A DNA stretch of 64,000 nucleotides, from positions 62,001-126,000 of the forward strand of contig JARIBI010000045.1 of the NCBI GenBank assembly GCA_029257435.1, written 5' to 3'. Position 1 is the first letter of the stretch. Each line of letters opens with the position of its first letter. Origin of the DNA: Sporosarcina sp. GTDB taxonomy: Bacteria; Bacillota; Bacilli; Bacillales_A; Planococcaceae. The translations under genes and the position numbers were made by a program. The notes below the pieces were generated by a model. That model was not told where the DNA came from, did no database searches, and saw only the letters and a program-made list of their open reading frames with translations. Shown here in pieces: positions 19,285-29,937 of this stretch.

Positions 19285-20580
19285 ATGAAAACGATTATGA
19301 TTCACGAAATGCCTGATCATGAAGGCGAAACAGTACGTATGGGTGCATGGCTTGCCAACAAGCGCTCAAGTGGTAAAATTGCATTTTTACAATTACGTGA
19401 TGGCTCTGGATTTGTTCAAGGAGTTGTAGTAAAAGAAGATGCGGGTGAAGAACTCTTTGCAACTGCAAAAGGGTTAACTCAAGAGACATCTTTATATGTA
19501 ACAGGTGAGGTTACTGTAGATGAACGCTCAAGCTTCGGATATGAGCTTCAAGTCAAAGGAATTGAAGTAATTAAAGCTGCAGAAGATTATCCAATCACTC
19601 CTAAAGAACACGGAACTGAATTCCTAATGGATCACCGTCACTTGTGGTTACGTTCTCGCAAGCAGCATGCGGTGATGAAAATCCGTGACGAAATCATTCG
19701 TGCGACGTATGAGTTCTTCCACATGAATGGATTCATCAAAATCGATCCGCCTATTTTGACAGGATCTTCTCCAGAAGGAACGTCAGAACTATTCCATACG
19801 AAATACTTTGATGAAGATGCGTATCTTTCACAATCAGGCCAGTTGTATATGGAAGCAGCTGCTATGGCACTCGGTAAAGTATTTTCTTTCGGTCCGACGT
19901 TCCGTGCTGAAAAATCGAAAACACGCCGTCACTTGATCGAGTTTTGGATGATTGAGCCTGAAATGGCGTTCGTAGAACATGCGCAAAGTTTAGAAGTACA
20001 AGAGCAATATGTAGCACATGTTGTTCAATCTGTCCTTCAAAACTGTAAACTTGAGCTAGAACGTTTAGGTCGCGACACTTCAAAACTAGAAAAAATTCAA
20101 GCACCGTTCCCGCGTATTTCGTATGACGATGCAATCGAGTTCCTTCACAAAGAAGGATTCGACGATATTCAATGGGGAGACGATTTTGGAGCACCTCACG
20201 AATCTGCAATTGCTGAAAGTTATGATTTACCGGTATTCATCATGAATTATCCAATCGGCATTAAGCCATTCTATATGCAGCCGCACCCTGATCGTGATGA
20301 TGTCGTACTTTGTGCAGACTTAATCGCTCCTGAAGGTTATGGAGAAATTATTGGCGGATCTGAGCGCATTCATGACTATGACCTCATGAAACAGCGTATT
20401 GAAGAGCACCAATTGGATGCTTCTGCCTATGAGTGGTATTTGGAGTTAAGTAAATACGGCGCAGTGCCGCACTCTGGTTTCGGTCTTGGACTAGAACGTA
20501 CAGTCGCTTGGATTTCAGGCGTAGAGCACGTGAGAGAAACGATTCCGTTCCCACGACTTCTCAACCGTTTGTATCCTTAA
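19285..20580 (+). CDS. asnS: Asparaginyl-tRNA synthetase
   Basis: Class II aa[39 protein letters not shown] 19285 after GGAGG. Confidence 0.95.
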   Translation: MKTIMIHEMPDHEGETVRMGAWLANKRSSGKIAFLQLRDGSGFVQGVVVKEDAGEELFATAKGLTQETSLYVTGEVTVDERSSFGYELQVKGIEVIKAAEDYPITPKEHGTEFLMDHRHLWLRSRKQHAVMKIRDEIIRATYEFFHMNGFIKIDPPILTGSSPEGTSELFHTKYFDEDAYLSQSGQLYMEAAAMALGKVFSFGPTFRAEKSKTRRHLIEFWMIEPEMAFVEHAQSLEVQEQYVAHVVQSVLQNCKLELERLGRDTSKLEKIQAPFPRISYDDAIEFLHKEGFDDIQWGDDFGAPHESAIAESYDLPVFIMNYPIGIKPFYMQPHPDRDDVVLCADLIAPEGYGEIIGGSERIHDYDLMKQRIEEHQLDASAYEWYLELSKYGAVPHSGFGLGLERTVAWISGVEHVRETIPFPRLLNRLYP

Positions 20581-20607
20581 TAACGCAACAAGGAAGGAGT
20601 TCGCCAT

Positions 20608-21321
20608 ATGCAACAAGATGAACGGCTCCGGATGTGGATCGAGCAGGGGAATGTTACCATTCCCCAGCTTTTTTTTAACTCTTATAAAAAACTGGGTATC
20701 CAAGATTCGGATGCCATGCTCATTTTACAAATGGAAGCCTACCACGCTCAACATATTGAATTTCCGACGCCCTCCGATTTTTCATCGCGGATGAACCTTA
20801 CTGAAAATGAAGTTTCTCAGGTATTGCAGCGTCTAATGCAAAAAGGATTTTTAAAAATTGACCAAGCCAGTGATTCCAACGGTGTTCTGTTTGAACAATT
20901 TTCGTTGCTTCCATTATGGGAGGCTGTTATTGACTGTGAGCTTACCATTCGGAATAAAACAGTTGAAGCAACAGAGAAAGAAGAAGAAGGGCAAATTTTT
21001 CACGTTTTTGAACAGGAGTTTGGCCGTCTTCTTTCACCAATGGAATGTGAAACGATTGCAATGTGGATTGACCAGGATCATCATGGAATCGATATTATTA
21101 AGGCGGCGCTAAAAGAAGCGGTCATTGCTCAAAAACTTAGTATGCGGTATATCGATCGTATCTTGTTTGAGTGGAAGAAGAAAAATGTCACTACACTTGC
21201 AGATGTCGAAAAACAAACCAAAGCATTCAGGTCACCAACACAATCGATCCGCCAAGGAAAAGAACAGGGAACTGTGAAACGAGTCCCTTTATATAACTGG
21301 CTTGAACAGCGGGATGGGTGA
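20608..21321 (+). CDS. dnaD: DNA replication protein DnaD
   Basis: DnaD-like N-terminal wHTH and C-terminal YxxxIL motif (SMRYIDRILFEWKKKNV). Confidence 0.92.
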   Translation: MQQDERLRMWIEQGNVTIPQLFFNSYKKLGIQDSDAMLILQMEAYHAQHIEFPTPSDFSSRMNLTENEVSQVLQRLMQKGFLKIDQASDSNGVLFEQFSLLPLWEAVIDCELTIRNKTVEATEKEEEGQIFHVFEQEFGRLLSPMECETIAMWIDQDHHGIDIIKAALKEAVIAQKLSMRYIDRILFEWKKKNVTTLADVEKQTKAFRSPTQSIRQGKEQGTVKRVPLYNWLEQRDG

Positions 21322-21977
21322 GGGGAATGTTAACTAAAACCGAATGGAATCATTGCTTGGACGAAATCAATAAGATGTTCCCGGATGCGCATTGTGAACT
21401 TGTACATGATAATGCGTTTGAATTGGTAGTGGCAACCCTCTTATCCGCACAGTGTACAGATGTGCTGGTCAATCGTGTAACTGCAGAGTTATTTAAGAAG
21501 TATAAAACACCAGGCGATTATTTAGAAGTGCCGATTGAGGAATTACAACAGGACATTCGTTCAATTGGACTCTATCGTAACAAAGCAAAAAATATTCAAG
21601 CATTGTCGCTTATGCTTCTCACTCAATTTGGCGGTGAAGTTCCTGAAGATCGGGACGTGCTGACAACTCTTCCGGGAGTTGGCAGAAAAACAGCAAATGT
21701 TGTCGTTTCAAATGCTTTTGGTGTGCCTGCACTTGCCGTTGACACACACGTCGAGAGGGTCTCTAAGCGGTTGGGAATGAACCGTTGGAAAGACTCGGTC
21801 CTGGCGGTTGAAGAGAAGATTATGAGATGGACCCCAAGAGAACGGTGGACACAGACGCATCATCAACTAATTTTCTTCGGTCGATATCATTGTAAAGCGC
21901 AAAAACCGAACTGTCCTGAATGTCCGCTGCTTTCAGTATGCAGAGAAGGTAAGAAAAGGATGAAACTGAATGGATAA
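21318..21977 (+). CDS. nth: Endonuclease III
   Basis: LPGVGRKTANVVVSNAFGVPALAVDTHVERVSKRLG and C-terminal Cys cluster CKAQKPNCPECPLLSVC. Confidence 0.96.
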   Translation: MRGMLTKTEWNHCLDEINKMFPDAHCELVHDNAFELVVATLLSAQCTDVLVNRVTAELFKKYKTPGDYLEVPIEELQQDIRSIGLYRNKAKNIQALSLMLLTQFGGEVPEDRDVLTTLPGVGRKTANVVVSNAFGVPALAVDTHVERVSKRLGMNRWKDSVLAVEEKIMRWTPRERWTQTHHQLIFFGRYHCKAQKPNCPECPLLSVCREGKKRMKLNG

Positions 21978-22302
21978 TTCAAAAACGATTGTCACGAAGG
22001 AACAGGTAATGCCTTACTTCGATAAATGGGAGTCTATTAAACCTGAAATTCAAGAACTTTATGACCAGAAGCAATCCGAGGCATCGGAGTCAATGGTGGC
22101 TGCAATTGCAAACTATGAAGAGCTGCTTGGAATCTGTGCTCCGGCAGGCGGTTCTGATCGTCGTACGAAGATGGAACCGTTGAATGGGGAAGAACGTCTT
22201 CAGTTTATAAAGGATAAGGTTGTAAGTCCTTTTGCGCTAATTCAGTTGAATTTACTCTACACAGAACTAAGGAAGAAGATTGCCCGATTTATCGCCAATT
22301 AA
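21970..22302 (+). CDS. ypoC: YpoC-like protein
   Basis: Small ORF between nth and ponA as in B. subtilis; KFIAN/ARFIAN C-terminus. Confidence 0.65.
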   Translation: MDNSKTIVTKEQVMPYFDKWESIKPEIQELYDQKQSEASESMVAAIANYEELLGICAPAGGSDRRTKMEPLNGEERLQFIKDKVVSPFALIQLNLLYTELRKKIARFIAN

Positions 22303-22341
22303 AAAAACAGCGACTTCGATTATCCGAAGTCGCTGTTTTTG
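22303..22341. terminator. Bidirectional intrinsic terminator
   Basis: AAAAACAGCGACTTCGattatCCGAAGTCGCTGTTTTT between convergent ypoC and ponA. Confidence 0.9.
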
Positions 22342-22344
22342 TTG

Positions 22345-25119
22345 TCAGTTACCGTCTGAAGTTGTTGTATCATCCGGTTTGGTCGCAGAAGGTTTCGACG
22401 AACTGGCTGTATTGGAATTATTCGATGAGTTGCTGCTGACATCGCCAGAGTCGTCATCCCCGTTACCATCGCCATTATTTCCTGAGTTATTGCCGTCTGA
22501 GCCATTTCCGTTATTGCCGGAGTTGCTGCCATTGTTGTTATTGCCGTTATTACCATTATTGCCGTTGTTGTTACCATTGTTGTTGTTGTTATTATTGTTA
22601 CCGTTGTTGTTGCTGCCGTTATTGTCTCCGTTATCGGAGCCGTTATTTTGTCCATCATCCACATTGTCCTGATCTGAGTCACCTTGATCTTGGTTTTGGT
22701 CGTCTGGTTCTTCTACAGGCTCTTCTTCGGTTGCCTGGATCATCAGAGTTGTGGAAGCAGGGGAACTTACAAGACTGCCTGCTTTTGCAATGACAGAGAA
22801 CGTATACGTATGACCAGGTTCAACGTTTCCAAAAGTGAAGGAGTCATCATTTGTTTCAGTAAGTGATTGTGATCCTCCGCCATCTACTGAAACAGAAAGC
22901 GCGAATGTGACATCATCCTCAAAATCATCGGAATCAGGTTGATTGTGTTTCCAACTCAATTCGATCACTTGATTATCCGCGTCATATTCTGCTCTTAAAT
23001 CAGTAGGTGCTTCAAGTTCCGTTACTTCTTCTGGTTCTTCCTCTACATAGGTACTTTCAGGAAGTGTACCGCGAACAAACAATTCATCACTCTTCAGATA
23101 TTGCGGTGTTGAATGACTAGCTAATTGAAGAGGCTGTGAACCTTTTACAATAGATGCTTCTTCGACTGAGCTTGGTTTTTTGAATTTCTTCGGGCTGTTA
23201 CCGGAAGTAATATCTCGCATCACTTGACGGAAGAGAGACTTTGGCATATCGCGTCCGCCAGGGAAGTCAACAATTGGTTCGTTGCGCTTTTCATGTCCGC
23301 CCCAAACCGCGATTGTATAATCGGTTGTATATCCGGCAAACCAAGAATCAGGCACGCTGTTTTTACCGATGTTGTATTTCTTTTTATCGTCCGCAGAATA
23401 GTTGGTTGTACCAGTTTTTCCTGCGATGTCCATACCGGGAATAGCTGCAGATTTACCAGTTCCCATAGTTAACACGTCACGAAGCATATCTGTAACCATA
23501 TATGCAGTAGAATCTTTCATTGCTGAGACAGGATCTGGAGATAAGTTAATTTCCGTTTTTCCATCACGCAAAATGATTTTTTTCACAGCATGGGGCGCTG
23601 TATAGATTCCTTCGTTTCCGAATGCTGCAAATGCACCAGCCATTTGTTGGGTAGAAACATCATTGCCTCCGCCGCCAATTGCATCTGATTGGTTTAATTT
23701 CTTAATTGGCAACCCTAATGAATTGGCAAATTCTGCAGCATTTTTAGTACCGACTTCTTCAAATGTTTTAATCGCTGGAACGTTACGCGATTCGTACACG
23801 GCTTGGCGCATAGTGATAGGACCTTTGAATCTATTGTCAACATTATTCGCTTTTATGCCTTTTGTTTTTTCATCCACGATAGTTTGACCGGTCGACCAGT
23901 TCAAGTATTCAACGGCTGGACCATAATCTAAAATTGGTTTGATAGATGAACCTGGCTGTCGTTTTTGGTCACTTGAGTAATTGTGGTTAAATAATTTGTA
24001 ATCTCGTCCTCCGCCAACAGCAACAATCTCGCCTGTTTTCGTATCGACAACCGTCATACCTGCTTGAATTGTGTCAGATTCGAAGTTGCTGCTATCTGCA
24101 AGTGCTTTTTCGACTGCTTCCTGTGCATTGGGATCGAGAGCCGTTTGAATAGTAACACCATCGGCCTCAATGTCTTTGTAACCGGCTTTTTGAAGCTCAT
24201 CCATAGCAATATCAATATATGCTTGGAATTTAATATCCATAGGTTTCTCACGTTTTTCTTCAGGAAGAAGTGATGCAGTGACCGGGATTGCTTTTGCTGT
24301 ATCCATTTCTTCTTTTGTAATTTTGTCATGTTGGTTCATAAGTCTTAATACGATGTCACGGCGTTTTTGTGCGCGTTCAGGATGTTTGAATGGGTTATAG
24401 GCATTTGGTGATTGAGGCATCCCGGCTAACATCGCCATCTCAGGAAGTTCCAATTCATTTAACTCTTTACCGAAAAAGTATTCAGAACCCGTACCGAAAC
24501 CATATTTGTTGCCTGACATTAGAACTTTGTTAAAGTACATTTCAAAAATTTCTTCTTTAGAATAATTTCTTTCAAGTTTAAAGGCGAGCCATGCTTCCTG
24601 GGCTTTTCGCTTCAATGTTTTTTCATTTGTGAAGAAAGAGTTCTTTATAACTTGCTGTGTTAAAGTTGACGCGCCTTGCGAGCCGAAACCGCTTCTAAGG
24701 TTCGCTAAGACCGCACCGCCAAGACGCCATAAGTCAATACCGTGGTGTTTATAAAAACGGGAGTCTTCAGTTGCGAGAATCGCATTTTCTAATTCTTTTG
24801 GAATTTGGTCGTAGGGTATATATTTACGCTTTTCATTACCTGTCGTATAGATGACATTGTCGTTTCGGTCTAAAACTTTAGAAGAAAGCGGATCTTTTAA
24901 AAGACTTTCATCTAATTTAGGCGCTGTACTAGCATAATAAGCAAATAATCCTGCACCTGCTGCGAAGAATAGCAATCCAATTATAACGACTGCTTTAAAT
25001 ATGGTCTTAATGAGACCTTTTTTCTTTTCAGGTTTTTTGTTTTGTTTACGTGATGATTTTTGTTCCGCCTCCGCTTGTTTTCTGCGTGCGGTCCTTGAAT
25101 TTGGAGTATTATTATCCAT
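22345..25119 (-). CDS. ponA: Class A penicillin-binding protein PBP1A/1B with FN3 domain and Asn/Gly-rich tail
   Basis: Glycosyltransferase EDSRFYKHHGID and GASTLTQQ; transpeptidase PGSSIKP, KTGTT; C-terminal FN3-like then low-complexity tail. Confidence 0.95.
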   Translation of the reverse strand: MDNNTPNSRTARRKQAEAEQKSSRKQNKKPEKKKGLIKTIFKAVVIIGLLFFAAGAGLFAYYASTAPKLDESLLKDPLSSKVLDRNDNVIYTTGNEKRKYIPYDQIPKELENAILATEDSRFYKHHGIDLWRLGGAVLANLRSGFGSQGASTLTQQVIKNSFFTNEKTLKRKAQEAWLAFKLERNYSKEEIFEMYFNKVLMSGNKYGFGTGSEYFFGKELNELELPEMAMLAGMPQSPNAYNPFKHPERAQKRRDIVLRLMNQHDKITKEEMDTAKAIPVTASLLPEEKREKPMDIKFQAYIDIAMDELQKAGYKDIEADGVTIQTALDPNAQEAVEKALADSSNFESDTIQAGMTVVDTKTGEIVAVGGGRDYKLFNHNYSSDQKRQPGSSIKPILDYGPAVEYLNWSTGQTIVDEKTKGIKANNVDNRFKGPITMRQAVYESRNVPAIKTFEEVGTKNAAEFANSLGLPIKKLNQSDAIGGGGNDVSTQQMAGAFAAFGNEGIYTAPHAVKKIILRDGKTEINLSPDPVSAMKDSTAYMVTDMLRDVLTMGTGKSAAIPGMDIAGKTGTTNYSADDKKKYNIGKNSVPDSWFAGYTTDYTIAVWGGHEKRNEPIVDFPGGRDMPKSLFRQVMRDITSGNSPKKFKKPSSVEEASIVKGSQPLQLASHSTPQYLKSDELFVRGTLPESTYVEEEPEEVTELEAPTDLRAEYDADNQVIELSWKHNQPDSDDFEDDVTFALSVSVDGGGSQSLTETNDDSFTFGNVEPGHTYTFSVIAKAGSLVSSPASTTLMIQATEEEPVEEPDDQNQDQGDSDQDNVDDGQNNGSDNGDNNGSNNNGNNNNNNNNGNNNGNNGNNGNNNNGSNSGNNGNGSDGNNSGNNGDGNGDDDSGDVSSNSSNNSNTASSSKPSATKPDDTTTSDGN
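22440..22640. repeat. Imperfect tandem repeats (GTTATTGCC/GTTGTT units) encoding the Asn/Gly tail of PBP1
   Basis: Direct reading: gttattgccgttattaccattattgccgttgttgttaccattgttgttg... Confidence 0.8.
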
Positions 25120-25763
25120 TAGGATTCCTGCCTTTCGATTCGTTCGCCGGTTGTTTGTTCAACAATGCCGGTTAAAGCTTGTAAATAATCAAGACGCGGT
25201 TGATAGCCAGGCTGTATTTCGACTGACATTTCTTCAACTTCGGCAAGTGTAATTGATTTTCTACCGCCATCGATCATCCGCTTCCATTTTTCAATGAAGT
25301 TTTTAAACGGTAATACAAAATAACGATCTAATAAAGAAAATCGTATGATTAGAAATGCAACTCCGCCTTGTTCGTGTACTTGGGACATATGGTCAACTTG
25401 GTGATCATGTATATTTTGTAAAGGAAAAGAAGTTTTATTTTTCGTCTCCTTTGCTTCAAAATCGACATACTTTCCTTGCCACACACCATTATAATCTGTT
25501 GTGGAAGCAGTTTTAAAATAGGCTTCTGTAATAACTGCCGCACTTCTCGCTGGATAACGAACGTTGACAATTTGGATAGGCACGGGTTTTTTATGAATGA
25601 CTGCAATCCCTCTGCTTGTATAATACTCGTTGCTATCATTTAATTCATCTTCCAGCGTTTTCCCACGATTACTGAAAGATAATGACGCTGGTTTGGCAAC
25701 TGCATTCGCTGTAGCAGGTATATATTTTTTGCCATTTGGATAGCGTATCGCCAACATAATCAC
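25119..25763 (-). CDS. recU: Holliday junction resolvase RecU
   Basis: KTLEDELNDSNEYYTSRGIAVIHKKPVPIQIV; VDFEAKETKNKTSFPLQNIHDHQ; start may be an internal Met. Confidence 0.95.
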   Translation of the reverse strand: MIMLAIRYPNGKKYIPATANAVAKPASLSFSNRGKTLEDELNDSNEYYTSRGIAVIHKKPVPIQIVNVRYPARSAAVITEAYFKTASTTDYNGVWQGKYVDFEAKETKNKTSFPLQNIHDHQVDHMSQVHEQGGVAFLIIRFSLLDRYFVLPFKNFIEKWKRMIDGGRKSITLAEVEEMSVEIQPGYQPRLDYLQALTGIVEQTTGERIERQES

Positions 25764-25934
25764 CTCATATCATCAGTGTATCATACCACAATATTGAGAC
25801 GTTAAAACGTTGATTAGGTTGCAAACTGAAAAATGGCCGCCCTTTTAGAGAGGAATGCACGTTCGACAATGTTGGAACTGAAAGCACTAATTTGATAAAC
25901 TTAAAATAGAAGCAGTAGAAAGGTGACAAGTAGT

Positions 25935-26312
25935 ATGAGGTTACAGCAGTTAACAGAAAAATTACTAGAAGTATGTGATGAATGCTTAGTTCGGCACAGT
26001 GATATGAGGAAAGAAAATCGCGAACCCGACTTTTATAAAGAAGTGAAACCATATGCAGATCGGTGCCATCAAATGATTGACGAATGGGACGCGCTTGTGA
26101 AGCACTGGATACGCACTAATCGCCCTAAATATGTAAGACCCATTCAAATTTCTACACTAAATGATTTAATGAAACAATTTACTGTGCAGTCCTTTTATCA
26201 AAAAACAGGAAAGAAACGATTTGTTCAATCGATTCAATCTGCAAGCTATACGTTGAATACTGTTCGGATTGCGCTGGAAAAAGATAAAAAGGAGGGCGAA
26301 GATGCGGACTAA
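25935..26312 (+). CDS. yppE: DUF1798 family protein (YppE-like)
   Basis: ATG 25935 after AAGGTGA; helical protein downstream of recU as in B. subtilis. Confidence 0.7.
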   Translation: MRLQQLTEKLLEVCDECLVRHSDMRKENREPDFYKEVKPYADRCHQMIDEWDALVKHWIRTNRPKYVRPIQISTLNDLMKQFTVQSFYQKTGKKRFVQSIQSASYTLNTVRIALEKDKKEGEDAD

Positions 26313-28584
26313 CTCGAATCTCCAATCATTTATAGACGGCCTGAAGCAAGATCCCGAATTTGCGTCAAATGTAAAGCATTATAAAGTTACCGAGGGAAAA
26401 GATGCCACATATGCGCCATTTCCCGACAAATTGCATACTTCACTAAAAGAAGCACTTGCCAGTAAAGGGATTCACCAGTTATACAGTCATCAGCGGGAAG
26501 CATTCGACTTCGCTCAGCAAGAGAAGTCATATACTGCGGTCACTCCAACCGCGTCAGGTAAATCACTTTGCTACCATCTGCCTGTCCTGCAAAGCATCTT
26601 AGAGAACGAAGCTGCTCGTGCATTGTATCTATTCCCGACAAAGGCACTAGCACAAGATCAGTTAGCAGATCTGCATGAACTCATAGAAGCCAGTGGTGAA
26701 TCGATTCTAAGTTATACGTATGACGGAGACACAGCACCTGGACTTAGAACAAAGGTTCGTAAGTCTGGGCATATCGTGTTAACAAATCCGGACATGCTGC
26801 ATTCGGGAATTTTGCCTCATCATACAAAGTGGGTATCACTTTTTGAAAACTTGAAGTATATCGTGATTGATGAATTGCATACGTATAAGGGAGTGTTTGG
26901 TACACATGTTGCTCATGTGCTAAGACGCTTAAAAAGAATTTGTGCATATTATGGAAGCAATCCGGTATTCATTTGTACTTCGGCAACTATCGCGAACCCT
27001 CAGCAGCTAGCGGAAAACCTGACGAATTCTTCGATGGAGCTCATTGCAGAAAACGGAGCGCCTGCGGGGAAGAAGCATTTTTTGTTTTACAATCCACCTG
27101 TTGTCCATGAAACATTCGGAATTCGCAGAAGCGCTGTCTTGGAAGTTCGGGATATTGCTTCCCGCCTTTATCGAGAAGGTGTTCAAACGATCATTTTTGC
27201 GAAAAGCAGAGTGCGTGTAGAAATGCTCGTAACGTATATGAAAGAACTCACCAAAAAGAAATTGATGGATGAGACAATTATGGGTTATCGAGGAGGTTAC
27301 CTCCCCTCAGAGCGGCGTAAAATTGAAAAGGGACTGCGTGACGGGACGATTAAAACAGTCGTCAGTACAAATGCGCTGGAGCTTGGAATCGATATTGGCC
27401 AATTACAAGCATGTGTGATGACAGGTTACCCGGGAAATATTGCGAGTGCGCTCCAACAAGCAGGCCGTGCTGGAAGAAGACAGGATGATGCGCTCATTAT
27501 TTATGTTGCCCAGTCTATGGCACTCGACCAGTATATTATTGAGCATCCTAATTACTTATTAGGCGGTTCTCCAGAAGAAGCACATATTCATCCTGACAAT
27601 ATTGTCATTCTGATGGACCATTTAAGGTGTGCTTCATTCGAACTGCCATTTTCGATGAACGACCAGTATGCGGAGTTTGATGTCCAGCAGCTATTGGAAT
27701 TTTTAGCATCTGAAGGAGTACTCGTTTTAGCGGGAGAACACTGGCATTGGATGACGGAGCGTTTTCCAGCTAGTGAAGTGAGTTTGCGTTCCGCCTCACA
27801 AGAAAATGTAGTGATTATCGATAAAACCCGTCCAAAGGAAACGACGGTCATTGGGGAAATGGATCGATTCAGTGCCATGACGCTGTTACATGAAGAGGCG
27901 ATCTATTTACATCAAGGCACACAATTTCAGGTTGAAATGCTGGATTGGGAAGAAAAGAAGGCGTATGTGACAGAAGTGGATGTCGACTATTTTACAGATG
28001 CCAATTTAGCTGTTGAGCTGAAAGTAATCAGTGAAGATAAAAAACAAGAAGATGCATCCCAGATAGTGGCATTTGGAGATCTAGCTGTTCTTGCCATTCC
28101 CACGATATTTAAAAAGATCCGTTTCGATTCTCACGACAATATCGGATCTGGTCCTATACATTTGCCGGCAGAGGAGCTGCATACAGCTTCGACATGGCTG
28201 TCATTTGATATACCTGAAGGATGGACTGAGGCGGTGTTGACTGATGCGATGACGGGTGCAGCGCACGCGATGCAATCGTTTATTCCTTTGTTTGTGCAAT
28301 GCGATAGAACGGACATTCATGTAGTCCCTCAAGTGAAAGCAGTTCATACCGGGAAACCGACATTTTTCATCTACGATAGTTATCCCGGAGGAATCGGGTT
28401 GAGTGAAAAGATGTTTGATCAATGGAATGCATTACTGCGTCAGGCAGCCGCGCATGTAAATTCATGTGAGTGTGAGGCAGGGTGCCCGATTTGTACAGGT
28501 CCGCCCGAATCTGATGTGAATTTAAAAACAGGTGCAGCACAACTTTTAAAGAGTTTATCGGGCGGTGACAGGTGTGTCGTATGA
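26302..28584 (+). CDS. mrfA: DEAD/DEAH box helicase with DUF1998 Zn-binding C-terminus (MrfA/YprA)
   Basis: TPTASGKSLCYHLP, DELHTYKGVFGTHVAHVLRRL, QQAGRAGRR, CECEAGCPIC; ATG at 26302 after GGAGG preferred. Confidence 0.92.
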   Translation: MRTNSNLQSFIDGLKQDPEFASNVKHYKVTEGKDATYAPFPDKLHTSLKEALASKGIHQLYSHQREAFDFAQQEKSYTAVTPTASGKSLCYHLPVLQSILENEAARALYLFPTKALAQDQLADLHELIEASGESILSYTYDGDTAPGLRTKVRKSGHIVLTNPDMLHSGILPHHTKWVSLFENLKYIVIDELHTYKGVFGTHVAHVLRRLKRICAYYGSNPVFICTSATIANPQQLAENLTNSSMELIAENGAPAGKKHFLFYNPPVVHETFGIRRSAVLEVRDIASRLYREGVQTIIFAKSRVRVEMLVTYMKELTKKKLMDETIMGYRGGYLPSERRKIEKGLRDGTIKTVVSTNALELGIDIGQLQACVMTGYPGNIASALQQAGRAGRRQDDALIIYVAQSMALDQYIIEHPNYLLGGSPEEAHIHPDNIVILMDHLRCASFELPFSMNDQYAEFDVQQLLEFLASEGVLVLAGEHWHWMTERFPASEVSLRSASQENVVIIDKTRPKETTVIGEMDRFSAMTLLHEEAIYLHQGTQFQVEMLDWEEKKAYVTEVDVDYFTDANLAVELKVISEDKKQEDASQIVAFGDLAVLAIPTIFKKIRFDSHDNIGSGPIHLPAEELHTASTWLSFDIPEGWTEAVLTDAMTGAAHAMQSFIPLFVQCDRTDIHVVPQVKAVHTGKPTFFIYDSYPGGIGLSEKMFDQWNALLRQAAAHVNSCECEAGCPICTGPPESDVNLKTGAAQLLKSLSGGDRCVV

Positions 28585-29851
28585 ACAAAATCTAATGAAG
28601 ATGAAGGGCATGCTGAAAAAATCGACATCGGAGATTTCGATACAGAAAGAAACTTCCAAGATTGTTCAAGCGTCCTCTCCTAGTTACGAATCGAATTGGT
28701 TGGCAGCCGGTCTTGAAAAAGAGACCAATCAATACGGGACCGTCTATAAGAAAATTGTGGACTATGATGAAACGTATTCTCATGGGAACTATCAACTAAC
28801 CGAATTGACGGCCACGCTGCAAAAATGGAAGAGTTCAGGGGAAAGGCATCCATTAGCACCTGATCCGGATAAACGACTTCTTTTTTTTGACACAGAAACT
28901 ACAGGGTTGAAGGGGACCGGCACTCTCATTTTCTTAATTGGTTTAATTGAACAACATGGAAATGGCTTCAGAATGACTCAATATGTCCTGCCTGGCCCTG
29001 CTCATGAAGCAGCGTTCCTTTATGCAACCGGGTTATGGGAAAAGCCGGTTACACTAGTTATGTATAACGGAAAGAGTTTCGATATACCTCAATTGGATAC
29101 TAGATGGACAATGAATCGCAACTTACTCCCGCCATTGCCGAAACACGATCAAATAGATTTGCTCCACGGCTCCAGACGTATTTGGAAACATGAGATGGAG
29201 TCGTTCAAACTTCCAGCAGTCGAAGAAGAACAGCTTGGATTTGTACGGGAAGATGATATGCCTGGACACATGGCACCGATCATCTATCAAGATGCGGTGA
29301 AAAATGGTCGTGCAGAAATGCTGATGAAGATTTTGCTGCATAATGAGTATGATATTTTATCACTCGTTACGTTGTATATCCGTTCGACAGACCTTCTTTT
29401 GCAAGACGAGTTATCAGGAACTGCAATCAGTCAAACGAATATCGGCAAATGGTATGCTGATTTGAAGTCTCACAGCCGTGCAAGTACGGTCTTAGAGCAG
29501 GTAATTGAGGAATATGGGACGCAGCACCCAACGACACACTTTCATTTTGGTTTTCTTTTAAAAAGGGAAGGGAAATATAGCGAGTCAATAGATGCTTTTG
29601 GTGTTTGTATGACGAAGTCCACTGGACGGGAACGAATTATTGCACTTGAGGAAATGGCGAAGCTATATGAGCACAAAAATAAGGATTGTACAAAGGCATT
29701 GCAACTTTGCGGGGTTGCCAAAGGTCTGATAGTATGTGATTCATCGCTGACGGGTTCATTTTCTATCCGCATGATTGCAGAATTTACAAAACGGGAAATG
29801 AGACTGAAAAGAAAATTATTTCCCGGGCAAGCGCAGAAGTCGACAAAATAA
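28565..29851 (+). CDS. mrfB: RNase H-like 3'-5' exonuclease MrfB/YprB with TPR-like C-terminus
   Basis: LLFFDTETTGLKGTGTLIFLIGLIE; overlaps mrfA end; GTG start uncertain. Confidence 0.9.
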   Translation: MTGVSYEQNLMKMKGMLKKSTSEISIQKETSKIVQASSPSYESNWLAAGLEKETNQYGTVYKKIVDYDETYSHGNYQLTELTATLQKWKSSGERHPLAPDPDKRLLFFDTETTGLKGTGTLIFLIGLIEQHGNGFRMTQYVLPGPAHEAAFLYATGLWEKPVTLVMYNGKSFDIPQLDTRWTMNRNLLPPLPKHDQIDLLHGSRRIWKHEMESFKLPAVEEEQLGFVREDDMPGHMAPIIYQDAVKNGRAEMLMKILLHNEYDILSLVTLYIRSTDLLLQDELSGTAISQTNIGKWYADLKSHSRASTVLEQVIEEYGTQHPTTHFHFGFLLKREGKYSESIDAFGVCMTKSTGRERIIALEEMAKLYEHKNKDCTKALQLCGVAKGLIVCDSSLTGSFSIRMIAEFTKREMRLKRKLFPGQAQKSTK

Positions 29852-29937
29852 CACTGTTAAACTTGACGCAAGCAGACAGACTTGGACAGAATATGCTATA
29901 CTTAGAGCAGTTACCACTGATGGAAGGACGTTGTTGA

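Noticed and set aside
22440-22640. Repeat block considered as a CRISPR array
   Set aside because: Units are short, contiguous, in-frame codon repeats with no spacers and lie within ponA.
22280-22672. Plus-strand Leu/Pro-rich ORF (130 aa) and minus-strand Thr/Ile-rich ORF (22320-22682)
   Set aside because: They are alternative frames of the repetitive DNA encoding the Asn/Gly tail of PBP1; low-complexity artefacts with no RBS.
25764-25934. Possible LexA/SOS box between recU and yppE
   Set aside because: A GTTCG-containing stretch is present, but no CGAACN4GTTCG-like palindrome.
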